A stretch of DNA of 64,000 nt from contig JBNKJV010000003.1 of NCBI GenBank assembly GCA_050291465.1, forward strand, positions 1 to 64,000. The letters run 5' to 3'. Positions 35,713 through 44,205 of this stretch are shown in pieces (positions within the stretch are counted from its first letter, which is position 1; each line of letters opens with the position of its first letter). The DNA is from CBFDBF01 sp050291465. GTDB taxonomy: Bacteria; Pseudomonadota; Gammaproteobacteria; Chromatiales; Chromatiaceae. A program made the translations under genes and the position numbers. The notes under the pieces are model-generated. The model saw nothing but the letters and a program-made list of their open reading frames with translations. It did no database searches and was not told where the DNA came from.

Positions 35713-37441
35713 CGCCAGACCCCTTGCCGGACTGCGCTTTTCTGTACATCACCATCCGCAGGACGGTGTGTAGTACCACGATTGTGAGAGCGCCAAGAAC
35801 CAGCAGATAACCCAAACGATCCAGCCACGGGAAGTTATCCCGGCCCGGCATGTAGAAACCATCCAGATCCTTCAGCCGCCCTTCCTTGGCATGGCACTCG
35901 TCACATGTCAACGCCTCCTTCTTCGGCGCCACCATATGAGTTATGGGCCAGTAGCTGTAGGTCTCAACGAATCCGTATTCACCGCTGTAAGGCAGACCAA
36001 ACTCCTGCATGCCCCGGGTGATGGCCTTCTGAAAATCGTAGTTGCCCCAATAGGCCGAATCGTCATCCCCCCACAAGTGCATATAGACCAGGGTGTTGTT
36101 GCCCTTGTCGTAGGGCTGGAAGGTCACCATGCGTTTGAACGGCCAGATGCGTGAATTCGGATCATCGGGGGCACCGTTAAAACCGTTGATCTCCACCGGT
36201 TTGGCGGGATCGATCCTGGTATCCACGGTGGTGTAGCGCATCTGCCCGTCGAACCAGGCGTAATGGGGCTGCAGATTCTCCCCGTATTTGAATTCGCCCT
36301 TGATGGATTTGTAGGTCTTGCGATGCTCGCCGTTGCCCTGGGTATAACCCTTCAGATAAAACCCTTCCCCGTTTTTGGTGCGTCCTGCCTCCCGCCAGTC
36401 CCAGAGGGTCTTGGTGGCCACCCCGCCGCGGGCGAACTCGGGAATATGGCAGGTTTCACACGCCACCCGGTCGGTGTGGCCGTTGAGCTTGATCCCTTTG
36501 ATCCCGTCCATCTCATGGGGAGAGTTACCGTGACAGGACTCACAGGTGGCCACCTGCCGATGCCGCCCCGGTTTGCCGATACCGACGGCATCGACGGCCA
36601 TGACCTTGTAGCGGCTGCCGGAGATGATGTGGTTCCTGGTCACGTGACACTCGGTACAGGAGAAATCGAGTCCGTCCGCGGCCATATGTATATCCAGAGA
36701 CTTGGACGGATTGATCAGCGCAGTGGAGAGATCCCCGTGCTTTACGTTATCGCCTCCGCCGCCGTTGAAGTGGCAACTGCCGCAGTTGGCGCGGGTCGGC
36801 ATGCCGATATTCTGTGCCACCGTGGCCAGATCGATGGGCTTCTTACCCTCGAACATGACCGAGCAGGCCTCGTTGCCCCGGGTCGGGGGCAGACGATAAT
36901 AGGTTCCGGTGCGGTCATGACAGACCAGGCAGTCAATGTTCTCCTGATTGGAATAGTCGAAGTTGTGGTCCTCGTGACCGTAGCTGGGATGGCACATGGC
37001 GCACATGCCTTCATTACCACGGGCGTTGGTGCAGAAGTTATTTATCAGGGACTTCTTGCCCAAGGTCTGGCCGGTATCAGGGTTCTTATATTCCCATTTC
37101 CAGTGCAGGGAGTGCATGAACTGATCACCCGCCTTGTTGTGGCAGGAAAGGCAGGCCCTGGTCACCTCGCGACCGCTGGCGAACGGTCCCTGGAGTTCCT
37201 CGTACTTGGCGTGATCGGCGGTGGATTCCTCGTCCGCGGCCCGCAGCATATTTATCTCCACCTCACTGCGCTCCTCGCCGGTATACTCCGCCACCCCGAT
37301 ACCGCTACCGTCCCGCTGCACCTGCGCGGCGGCCTCATGACCGGGCGACTCCGTCGCCATGACGGCAAAGCCGGGAGCCAGAATAAACAGAAGAGAAAAA
37401 CATGCAATACGACAGCTACGCCCGCCGAGAAAACCGCCCAT
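35702..37441 (-). CDS. membrane-anchored octaheme c-type cytochrome, tetrathionate reductase family
   Basis: 579 residues with a signal peptide and eight CxxCH heme motifs in order: CLSCH, CAMCH, CLVCH, CGSCH, CTECH, CESCH, CETCH and CDECH. Number, spacing and the long domain between the seventh and eighth motifs match the octaheme tetrathionate reductase (OTR) family, whose Shewanella member reduces tetrathionate, nitrite and hydroxylamine in vitro. Unlike soluble OTR, this one ends in a transmembrane helix (YLLVLGALTIVVLHTVL). It is followed by an overlapping cytochrome b gene, implying a quinone-linked periplasmic complex. Physiological substrate and direction are unknown; sulfur-compound turnover would suit the organism. 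Confidence 0.88.
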   Translation of the reverse strand: MGGFLGGRSCRIACFSLLFILAPGFAVMATESPGHEAAAQVQRDGSGIGVAEYTGEERSEVEINMLRAADEESTADHAKYEELQGPFASGREVTRACLSCHNKAGDQFMHSLHWKWEYKNPDTGQTLGKKSLINNFCTNARGNEGMCAMCHPSYGHEDHNFDYSNQENIDCLVCHDRTGTYYRLPPTRGNEACSVMFEGKKPIDLATVAQNIGMPTRANCGSCHFNGGGGDNVKHGDLSTALINPSKSLDIHMAADGLDFSCTECHVTRNHIISGSRYKVMAVDAVGIGKPGRHRQVATCESCHGNSPHEMDGIKGIKLNGHTDRVACETCHIPEFARGGVATKTLWDWREAGRTKNGEGFYLKGYTQGNGEHRKTYKSIKGEFKYGENLQPHYAWFDGQMRYTTVDTRIDPAKPVEINGFNGAPDDPNSRIWPFKRMVTFQPYDKGNNTLVYMHLWGDDDSAYWGNYDFQKAITRGMQEFGLPYSGEYGFVETYSYWPITHMVAPKKEALTCDECHAKEGRLKDLDGFYMPGRDNFPWLDRLGYLLVLGALTIVVLHTVLRMVMYRKAQSGKGSGDGC

Positions 37442-37680
37442 ACCGATACCTACACATCCATTCAGAAACAGAGCGGCTCATTTTCCCCAACCATGGATCG
37501 TACAAAAATGATATTTGTCATTTCTCGCCGGTGGAATTCCCGGCTTTTTTCCTTTTACCCCTCTCGCACAGGGGGAATTCCCGGGATATCGGAGGATCCG
37601 GTTTCGAAAGTTTCGGGATGAAATCCTTCTCAATACGCCGTACTATCCCCGCATATCCGCTCACTGCAGAAGGCTGACTT
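37442..37680. promoter_or_regulatory. divergent region between octaheme operon and small membrane gene
   Basis: A 239-base non-coding stretch between divergent starts that must contain both promoters. No classic FNR or NarL site was spotted. Confidence 0.4.
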
Positions 37681-37911
37681 ATGAAAAAACTGCTGATCGC
37701 CCTTGCCGTCTTTTTAGGGGTTGTTATCTTCACCTACGGATCGCTTGCCGCGCTGGTCAACCAGGGAGTCGGTCTGACAATGGCGATTACGATATTCTTC
37801 CTGGTGTTGATCGGTGGTGCGGCACTGGTGTACCTGCTGAAGGACTCGCCGGAGGACCGGGTGGACGCCGACCCGGAAGAGAACGCTGAAAAGAGCGATT
37901 CCGGCGACTGA
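37681..37911 (+). CDS. small two-helix membrane protein, unknown
   Basis: 76 residues: helix MKKLLIALAVFLGVVIFTYG, a short loop, helix GLTMAITIFFLVLIGGAALVY, and a highly acidic tail (SPEDRVDADPEENAEKSD). The upstream ribosome-binding site is weak, and no family is recognised. Composition and hydrophobic pattern support a real gene. Confidence 0.55.
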   Translation: MKKLLIALAVFLGVVIFTYGSLAALVNQGVGLTMAITIFFLVLIGGAALVYLLKDSPEDRVDADPEENAEKSDSGD

Positions 37912-37966
37912 CTGATCAACGGAACGTCCCGGTCTCGTCAGCACCGGACATGCCGGGTGCGGACGG

Positions 37967-39871
37967 CTAATCGGAATCGAGAAGCCGGGCGGCCGCCTCA
38001 AGCTCTTCCCAACGTCCGAAAGCGGACTCAAGATCCTTTTGCAGCTCCGACAAACGTCTCTTCTGTTCGGCGATGCTGTCTCCATCCTGCTGATAGAATG
38101 CCGGATCCGCCATGCGCTTCTGGATCTCCGACAACTGCTCTTCCAGGGATTCGATCAACCCGGGAAGGGTCTGCAACTCCCGCTGTTCCTTGTATCCCAG
38201 CTTTTTCGGTTTGCTTTTCGGTTTTTGGCGCTCGGCCTTCTTGGTCGCTCCGGCCGAAGGTTTCCCGCTTTCCGTCGCCTTTCTCTGACGCAACCAATCG
38301 TCGTATCCGCCGACATACTCCGCGACTCTGCCCTCGCCCTCGAACACCAAAGTGCTGGTCACCACGTTATTCAGGAACGCGCGGTCATGGCTTACCAACA
38401 ACAGGGTTCCCTGGTATTCCAGCAGTAGTTCCTCCAATAGCTCCAAAGTCTCCACGTCCAGATCGTTGGTCGGCTCGTCCATGACCAGGACGTTGAAAGG
38501 ACGAGTAAAAAGCCTGGCCAGAAGCAGCCGGTTGCGCTCACCCCCGGAGAGTGACGAAACGGGCTGACCGGCACGGTCCGGTGTAAACAGAAAGTCCTGA
38601 AGATAACTGATGACGTGTTTCTGCTTGCCGTTTACCTCAACCTTGTCGCTCCCTCCGGCCACGTTATCGCGAACCGAACCGGTATCATCCAGGCTGCCCC
38701 GCAACTGGTCGAAATAAGCGATCTCCAGCCGTGCACCGAGACGAACGGAACCGGCATCGGGCTCCAGCCTACCCAGAAGAACGTTGAGCAGAGTGGTCTT
38801 GCCGCAACCGTTGGGGCCTATGATTCCCACCCGATCACCGCGCAGTATGGTAGTGGAGAAATCGCGAATTACCGGTTTCCCTTCCCAGGCGTAATCAACC
38901 TCCTCCACCTCCGCCACCAGTTTGCCGGAACGTTCCGCCTCCTGCAGCGCCATGCGAGCGGTACCGACGGTCTGTCGGCGCTGTTGCCGTTCTTCCCGCA
39001 TCTTCTTTAGCGCCCGTACCCGACCCTCGTTACGGGTGCGGCGCGCCTTTATCCCCTGGCGTATCCAGGTCTCTTCCCTGCCCAACTTCTTGTCGAAGCG
39101 CTCCTGTTCCTTCGCTTCGGCGTGGAGCATCTCCTCCTTGCGACGCAGGAAATTGTCATAGTCCCCCGGCCAGTCGCTGAGACGCCCGCGGTCCAGTTCG
39201 ATAATGCGCGTCGCAAGACGCCGCAGGAAGGTGCGGTCGTGGGTAACGAACAGCAGGGTGCCGCCATAGGCGAGAAGAAACTCTTCCAGCCAGTCGATGG
39301 ATTCGATATCGAGATGGTTGGTCGGTTCATCCAGAAGCAGAAGATCCGGCTCCAGCACCAAGGCCCGGGCCAGCAGTACGCGTCGTTTCAGACCGCCGGA
39401 CAGGTCGGCGAAATTCAGATCAGGGTCCAGAGAGAGACGGGATATGATGGTTTCCACCCGCTGCTCCACCTGCCAACCGTCCACCGCCTCCAGCTCGTGC
39501 TGCACCCGGGCCAGCTGCTCCAGGGTTTTCTGATCGCCGCCTCCCGCCAGCCGGTTGCTGACCTGATGGTAACGCCTCACCAGTTCACCCAGCTCCCCGG
39601 CCCCTTCGGAGACGACATCAAAGACCGTCCCCGTCACCCCTTCGGGCACCCGCTGGGTAAGCCGCGAAATTCGCGCCCCCTGCCGCACCTCGATCTCTCC
39701 GTCGTCCGGCTGCAACTTGCCAGCCAGCAGTTTCATCAGTGTGGATTTGCCGGCGCCGTTGCGTCCCAGCAGACAGATCCGTTCCCCGGACTCGATGCAG
39801 AGGTTGATCTGCTCCAGCAGAGGCGGTCCGCCGAAACCGAGTTGTATATTTCTGAGGGTGATTAATGTCAT
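37967..39871 (-). CDS. uup: ABC-F family ATPase Uup
   Basis: 634 residues with two ABC domains joined by a linker. The first has LLGRNGAGKSTLMKLLAG, DLSGGLKRRVLLARAL and LLLDEPTNHLDIESIDWLEE. The second has IIGPNGCGKTTLLNVLLG, SLSGGERNRLLLARLF and LVMDEPTNDLDVETL. A C-terminal coiled coil follows a KPKKLGYKEQRELQTLPGLI segment typical of Uup. It has no membrane domain. Uup proteins act in ribosome-associated quality control and in precise excision of transposons and branched DNA. Length and motifs are standard. Confidence 0.93.
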   Translation of the reverse strand: MTLITLRNIQLGFGGPPLLEQINLCIESGERICLLGRNGAGKSTLMKLLAGKLQPDDGEIEVRQGARISRLTQRVPEGVTGTVFDVVSEGAGELGELVRRYHQVSNRLAGGGDQKTLEQLARVQHELEAVDGWQVEQRVETIISRLSLDPDLNFADLSGGLKRRVLLARALVLEPDLLLLDEPTNHLDIESIDWLEEFLLAYGGTLLFVTHDRTFLRRLATRIIELDRGRLSDWPGDYDNFLRRKEEMLHAEAKEQERFDKKLGREETWIRQGIKARRTRNEGRVRALKKMREERQQRRQTVGTARMALQEAERSGKLVAEVEEVDYAWEGKPVIRDFSTTILRGDRVGIIGPNGCGKTTLLNVLLGRLEPDAGSVRLGARLEIAYFDQLRGSLDDTGSVRDNVAGGSDKVEVNGKQKHVISYLQDFLFTPDRAGQPVSSLSGGERNRLLLARLFTRPFNVLVMDEPTNDLDVETLELLEELLLEYQGTLLLVSHDRAFLNNVVTSTLVFEGEGRVAEYVGGYDDWLRQRKATESGKPSAGATKKAERQKPKSKPKKLGYKEQRELQTLPGLIESLEEQLSEIQKRMADPAFYQQDGDSIAEQKRRLSELQKDLESAFGRWEELEAAARLLDSD

Positions 39872-40091
39872 CTATAAAGTTGGTGGGTATTGCCCATAAC
39901 TCTGGTAGAATCGATCTACCAAAGGCGGGAGATTGTACCCCACCTGAGTTGTTTCTCGGTCCAGGACGGATAAAAAAACCCTATTATGCCGTCAACACAG
40001 GGTTGAATCAGGCGGCTGATGGAAGAAATATTGGGATGTCCTGTAACAGGCGGCATAGCCACGCATTGAATTTGGACTCTTTTAGAACGAA
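39872..40091. promoter_or_regulatory. divergent region between uup and the Crp/Fnr gene
   Basis: 220 non-coding bases between divergent starts that must carry both promoters. No perfect Crp/Fnr palindrome was identified by eye. Confidence 0.4.
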
Positions 40092-40796
40092 ATGAAGCTT
40101 GTCTCAGACAAAGAGGCCTGGGAAGGCGAGGCCGATTGCATCAGCTGCACGCTGCGCAACTCCGTACTCTTTGCCGGTTTGGAAGAGAAGGATTTCGACC
40201 GGATCCACCAGCCCATCGATCTTTACACCCTGCCGGTGGGTGCCACGCTCTATCGGGCGGGGGATAAAGACGAAAGGATGTTCACCATCCGTACCGGGGT
40301 TCTCAAACTGGTGCAATACCTCCCGGACGGCAATCAACGCATCGTCCGGCTGGTACGTGCCACCGATGTAATAGGCCTGGAGGCGCTGTTGGGGCAACCC
40401 TACCAGCACGACGCCGTGGTACTGCAACCGACCCAGGCCTGCAGCCTGCCGGTTTCCGTGGTCGGGGCCCTGTCCGAATCCAACCCGAAACTCCATAAAG
40501 AGCTGCTGAACCGCTGGCAACACGCCCTGGAAGAGGCGGACGCCTGGCTCACCGAGCTCTCAACGGGTTCCGCCAAACAAAGGGTCGCCCGCCTGCTGCT
40601 GCGGCTGGTCCGCAATGAAGAAGCCAGCGAATGCGATCTGTTCAGTCGAGAAGACATGGGCGCCATGCTCGGAATCACTACCGAGACCGCGAGCCGCACT
40701 ATTGCTGAATTCAAACGTAACAGCCTGCTGGTGGAAACCCGGCCCAACCACTTCCTGCTCGATATTCGCAATCTGGAACGCATCGCCGAAGATTGA
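40092..40796 (+). CDS. Crp/Fnr-family transcription regulator
   Basis: 234 residues. An N-terminal CISC pair (Cys16, Cys19) precedes the cNMP-binding-type sensor barrel (LPVGATLYRAGDKDERMFTIRTG). A long dimerisation helix follows, then a winged-helix domain whose recognition region DMGAMLGITTETASRTIAEF contains E-T-A-S-R, close to the E-x-x-S-R of FNR. Relative to FNR, the CxxC and a Cys at the FNR-122 position (QACSLPV) are present, but the third N-terminal ligand is absent, so a standard [4Fe-4S] cluster is doubtful. DNA-binding specificity is likely FNR-like. A small gene, 40929-41342, follows and may be a target or partner. Confidence 0.88.
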   Translation: MKLVSDKEAWEGEADCISCTLRNSVLFAGLEEKDFDRIHQPIDLYTLPVGATLYRAGDKDERMFTIRTGVLKLVQYLPDGNQRIVRLVRATDVIGLEALLGQPYQHDAVVLQPTQACSLPVSVVGALSESNPKLHKELLNRWQHALEEADAWLTELSTGSAKQRVARLLLRLVRNEEASECDLFSREDMGAMLGITTETASRTIAEFKRNSLLVETRPNHFLLDIRNLERIAED

Positions 40797-40928
40797 TTTC
40801 CGATAACCGCAATCAACTATTGCGTTTTTTCAATGCCTTTCCGCTCCAAGGTTCTTAACCTTTAGTAGTTCAAAACCCCGGACAATGAGCTGGGGGAAAT
40901 TGCCGTCCCCTGGGTTAAGGAGCGTTAG

Positions 40929-41342
40929 ATGAAGCAGACCCTGTTGCAGGAAACCTATCCGATATTCAATCTGGAAGTACATAAGTCCGAGACGTCGTTT
41001 CGGAGCACGGATGAGATCATAGCTTTCCTGAAACAGCGCGTGGATGAGCATAAGGTGGCCACCTATATTGCAACCTTTGACCACTACACGCATACCAAAG
41101 GACTGGAAGACGGCCAGGTCAGCGAGGATATCCTGGATGCGAAAAACATCATCTTCTGTTTCGGCATCACCCTGCCCAATCCGCAGGTGATGGCACTTCG
41201 CCCCCGCTCCATCGGGGTGGCGGAAACGACGTCGACCTTTGTACTTTCATTCATGGAGGCGCCGATGCCGGTCGCCAACGTCGCCATGGAGGAGTGGGTC
41301 AAATCCGTCCGCAACCGACCCGAAGCCCAGCTTTCGGCATAA
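40929..41342 (+). CDS. DUF6858-like small cytoplasmic protein
   Basis: 137 residues without a signal peptide. TYPIFNLEVHKSETSFRSTD, HKVATYIATFDHYTHTKGL and NIIFCFGITLPNPQVMALRP, ending near FMEAPMPVANVAMEEWV, are features I associate with a conserved family (DUF6858) in sulfur-oxidising and denitrifying proteobacteria; the number is from memory. It has GGAG upstream of the ATG and follows the Crp/Fnr gene by 132 bases. Function unknown. Confidence 0.65.
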   Translation: MKQTLLQETYPIFNLEVHKSETSFRSTDEIIAFLKQRVDEHKVATYIATFDHYTHTKGLEDGQVSEDILDAKNIIFCFGITLPNPQVMALRPRSIGVAETTSTFVLSFMEAPMPVANVAMEEWVKSVRNRPEAQLSA

Positions 41343-41591
41343 GACCGAACAACCCCTCCCCCACAAGTGGGGAAGAAGCCGGGAGGGGGAGTAAAAACAG
41401 CAGATCGTTTCCCCCTACTAACCTCCCCCGCAAGCGGGGGAGGAACGTATTAGATGTTCCTTAAATTTATTTGCGACCTCGTGCCTTAGCGTTCTTTGCG
41501 TTAATTACCGAACCGGTATATAGACCGCGGCATAGCGGCAGGCCTTGATCCATCCTCTTTTCCAGGTGGCCGATAAATGGCTACCCGCGAT
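41343..41591. other. intergenic region with G/C hairpins and half-copy of a GCGTTCTTTGCG repeat
   Basis: Contains TCCCCCAC-type and CTCCCCCGCAAGCGGGGGAG hairpins (around 41354-41443) that could end transcription of the preceding gene although a T-run is lacking. Around 41468-41505 a segment (CCTTAGCGTTCTTTGCGTTAA) resembles the CGCAAAGAACGC repeats seen at 46866-46975. Confidence 0.5.
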
Positions 41592-42842
41592 TCACGCGCC
41601 GTAGCGCCGCTCCACATAGCGCTCCACGATCTGCTGGAACTCCCGTGCAATGCCCTCACCTTTCAGCGTGGTCGTCTTTTCGCCGTCTTCATAAACCGGC
41701 GCCGGCGGCGTCTCCCCGGTTCCCGGCAGACTGATACCGATGTCGGCGTGGCGGCTCTCTCCGGGGCCGTTCACCACACACCCCATGACCGCCACGGTCA
41801 TCTCTTCCACCCCCGGATAACGCTCTTTCCACAGCGGCATCTGCCGGCGCAGGTAATCCTGGATATCCCGGGCCAGTTCCTGAAATAAGCCGCTGCTGGT
41901 GCGGCCGCAACCCGGGCACGCCACCACCGTGGGGGAAAAAGAGCGCAATCCCATGGACTGCAGGATCTCCTGCGCCACCTGCACCTCTTCGGCGCGCGAA
42001 CCGCCGGGCTCCGGTGTCAGTGATATGCGGATGGTGTCGCCGATCCCCTGCTGCAGCAGCACCGCGAGTGCGGCGGTGGAACTGACGATACCCTTGGAAC
42101 CCATTCCCGCCTCGGTAAGACCGAGATGCAGGGCGTAATCGGAACGGGACGCCAGTACCTGATAGACACCGATCAGGTCCTGGACCCCGCTCATCTTGCA
42201 GGAGAGCACGATCCGTTCCCTGCCCAGACCCAGGGCTTCGGCCTGGCGGGCGCTCTCCAGGGCGGAGACCACCATGATCTCGCGGATCATCTCCTGGTTG
42301 CTTCTGGGGTTCGGAGAGCCGGCGTTTTCGTCCATCATCCGCGCCAGCAGTTCCTGGTCCATACTGCCCCAGTTGACCCCGATGCGTACCGCCTTGCGGT
42401 AGCGGCGCGCGAGCTCGATAAAGACGGCAAACCGCTCATCGCGACTTTCACCGCGTCCCACGTTACCCGGATTGATACGGTACTTGGCCAGTGCCTGAGC
42501 GCAATCCGGATATTTCTGCAACAGCAGATGACCGTTGAAATGAAAGTCCCCGATCAGGGGTACCGGGATTCCGGCCTGGTCCAGCCCCTCCCGGATCGCC
42601 GGCACCGCCTCCGCCGCCTGCTCCGTATCCACGGTGATGCGTACCAGCTCCGATCCCGCCTGCGCAAGCTCTTTCACCTGAGACAGGGTCGCCGCGACGT
42701 CCGCGGTATCGGTGTTGGTCATGGACTGGACCACGATCGGGGCGTCACCGCCCACGGTGACATGACCGATTTCGACCGGAACGGTAGGATGGCGTTTGAT
42801 AATCTTCTCCCACATGGCTTTGCTGGAATCGTCCCCACCCAT
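41592..42842 (-). CDS. ispG: 4-hydroxy-3-methylbut-2-en-1-yl diphosphate synthase
   Basis: 416 residues of IspG (GcpE), the penultimate enzyme of the MEP isoprenoid pathway, which reductively converts MEcPP to HMBPP with a [4Fe-4S] cluster. PVVVQSMTNTDTADV-type N-terminus (here PIVVQSMTNTDTADVAAT), GNVGRGESRDERF, CPGCGRTSSG and MGCVVNGPGESRHADIG provide the TIM-barrel and cluster-ligand motifs (three Cys plus Glu). Standard short bacterial form. The ATG has only a weak ribosome-binding site. It sits between the Crp/Fnr region and the YedK gene; no further isoprenoid genes are nearby. Confidence 0.96.
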   Translation of the reverse strand: MGGDDSSKAMWEKIIKRHPTVPVEIGHVTVGGDAPIVVQSMTNTDTADVAATLSQVKELAQAGSELVRITVDTEQAAEAVPAIREGLDQAGIPVPLIGDFHFNGHLLLQKYPDCAQALAKYRINPGNVGRGESRDERFAVFIELARRYRKAVRIGVNWGSMDQELLARMMDENAGSPNPRSNQEMIREIMVVSALESARQAEALGLGRERIVLSCKMSGVQDLIGVYQVLASRSDYALHLGLTEAGMGSKGIVSSTAALAVLLQQGIGDTIRISLTPEPGGSRAEEVQVAQEILQSMGLRSFSPTVVACPGCGRTSSGLFQELARDIQDYLRRQMPLWKERYPGVEEMTVAVMGCVVNGPGESRHADIGISLPGTGETPPAPVYEDGEKTTTLKGEGIAREFQQIVERYVERRYGA

Positions 42843-42893
42843 TATCCCGCGGACCGGGCCGGAGGCGCAAAAACTCTTTAAAAACTCACCGTT

Positions 42894-43562
42894 CTAACCG
42901 ATCGGATCCATCAGGGACGAATCATCGTTAGCCGGGCTGTTCACCCGTTTCGATACCAGCCGGAACTCAAGAGACATGACACGCTCCCGTTGCAACAGCT
43001 CTCCTATGACGGCCGGGTCCTGATTCATCGGGTCCAGCCAGGCGGCGTACTGCTCCGGCGTCAGTATCACGGGCATTCTGTCATGGATCCGGGCAATACC
43101 GGCGTCGGCGCGAGTGACCAATATGGAACAGCTCTCCAACTCATTGCCGGCGGCATCCTGCCAATGGTCCCAGAGTGCCGCCATGGCAAAAGGCGCGGCA
43201 TCCGCGCGATGTATGTAATAGGGCTGCTTCTCCCCGGCTTCCCGCTTCCATTCGTAATAACCCTCCGCCGGGATCAGGCAGCGCCGATAGCGATAGGGGC
43301 TGCGGAAGGCCGGTTTCTCCCGGGCCGTTTCCGCTCGCGCGTTGAACATGCTGAACCGCTGATCGGGACCCCCGGACCAGTGGGGCACAAGCCCCCAGCG
43401 CAAGGGGATCAGTTCCACCCGGCCGGCGGATCCCATACGCGCCGCCAGTACCGGCTGGGAGGGTGCTATGTTGTAACGAGGGGTCATCTCCCGCAGCGGC
43501 TCGGCTCCGAACATACCGGCATACACCTCGGGAGGCGACATCTGAACAAAGCGTCCGCACAT
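42894..43562 (-). CDS. yedK: abasic-site processing protein, YedK/HMCES (SRAP) family
   Basis: 222 residues. The mature N-terminus MCGRFVQ carries the catalytic Cys2, which forms a thiazolidine crosslink with abasic sites in single-stranded DNA. TPRYNIAPSQPV, LIPLRWGLVPHW, NARAETAREKPAFR, RCLIPAEGYYEWKRE and IHDRMPVIL include the conserved Asn, Glu and His residues of the SRAP domain. Length is standard. Family and motifs are unmistakable. Confidence 0.93.
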   Translation of the reverse strand: MCGRFVQMSPPEVYAGMFGAEPLREMTPRYNIAPSQPVLAARMGSAGRVELIPLRWGLVPHWSGGPDQRFSMFNARAETAREKPAFRSPYRYRRCLIPAEGYYEWKREAGEKQPYYIHRADAAPFAMAALWDHWQDAAGNELESCSILVTRADAGIARIHDRMPVILTPEQYAAWLDPMNQDPAVIGELLQRERVMSLEFRLVSKRVNSPANDDSSLMDPIG

Positions 43563-43686
43563 AGGTTGAAAGCCTCTACATAACCCGCGCTGATGCGTCG
43601 AGTTTGGTTCGAAACCAAGCTGACCGCAAATATTGAACCCGGCAAAACCGCGAATTCAGGGTTGAAGAGGCCAGGGTTAGGGACTA

Positions 43687-43709
43687 TGTTGTTATGACAA
43701 CTAACAACA
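43687..43709. promoter_or_regulatory. palindromic operator upstream of MarR gene
   Basis: Eight-base arms TGTTGTTA and TAACAACA separated by seven bases, ending 13 bases before the marR-type start codon. Size and placement fit an autoregulatory MarR dimer site; it may also control the divergent yedK gene. Inferred from symmetry only. Confidence 0.65.
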
Positions 43710-43722
43710 AATTTGCCACGCC

Positions 43723-44148
43723 ATGAGTTACCAGGTTCAAGACTCCATAGGATTCCACCTTTTCCAGGCCACGGTCGCGTTGAGAACCGGGCTGGCGCGG
43801 GAATTACGGCCGTTCGATATCACCCCGGAGCAGTTCGGCGTTCTCTTTCTGTTGTGCGAATTCGACGGCCTGAAACAGCGGGAAATCGCCGATCTCCTGC
43901 TGAAAGACCGGCCCAACATCACCCGCATCCTGGAAAAGCTGGAAAAGAAGAAACTGGTCAATCGCGAAACCGATCCCCAGGATCGGCGGGCGATTCGTGT
44001 TTATCTCACACGCGAAGGACGAAAGATGCGACCCGGCCTGGAACGGACGGCCAGACGGTTTCGTGACCGAAGCTTCCAGGGATTCTCGCAGCGGGAACGC
44101 ACCAAACTCCGCGGACTGCTCAACCGCATCATGGAGAATCTTTCTTGA
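43723..44148 (+). CDS. MarR-family transcription regulator
   Basis: 141 residues with the winged-helix MarR fold: FGVLFLLCEFDGLKQREIAD, the recognition helix LKDRPNITRILEKLEKKKLV, the wing NRETDPQDRRAIRVYLTREG, and long N- and C-terminal dimerisation helices. The D-x-R-D/R-x-x wing signature is intact. An almost perfect palindrome lies just upstream, and the ferritin-like gene follows after 57 bases, so it may control itself and that gene. The ligand or oxidant sensed is unknown; no paired redox cysteines were seen. Confidence 0.9.
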   Translation: MSYQVQDSIGFHLFQATVALRTGLARELRPFDITPEQFGVLFLLCEFDGLKQREIADLLLKDRPNITRILEKLEKKKLVNRETDPQDRRAIRVYLTREGRKMRPGLERTARRFRDRSFQGFSQRERTKLRGLLNRIMENLS

Positions 44149-44205
44149 ACGGCGCCCCGCTCACGACCCCATGGGTCCCCACAGGGCCGCCCGGATACCG
44201 GCCCG

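Noticed and set aside
35702..37441. NrfA-type nitrite reductase or hydroxylamine oxidoreductase
   Set aside because: There are eight CxxCH motifs with OTR-like spacing; no CxxCK as in NrfA, and no HAO-type C-terminal crosslink Tyr context was recognised.
37967..39871. ABC exporter ATPase
   Set aside because: Two fused ABC domains without membrane segments and a Uup-type C-terminal coiled coil identify an ABC-F protein.
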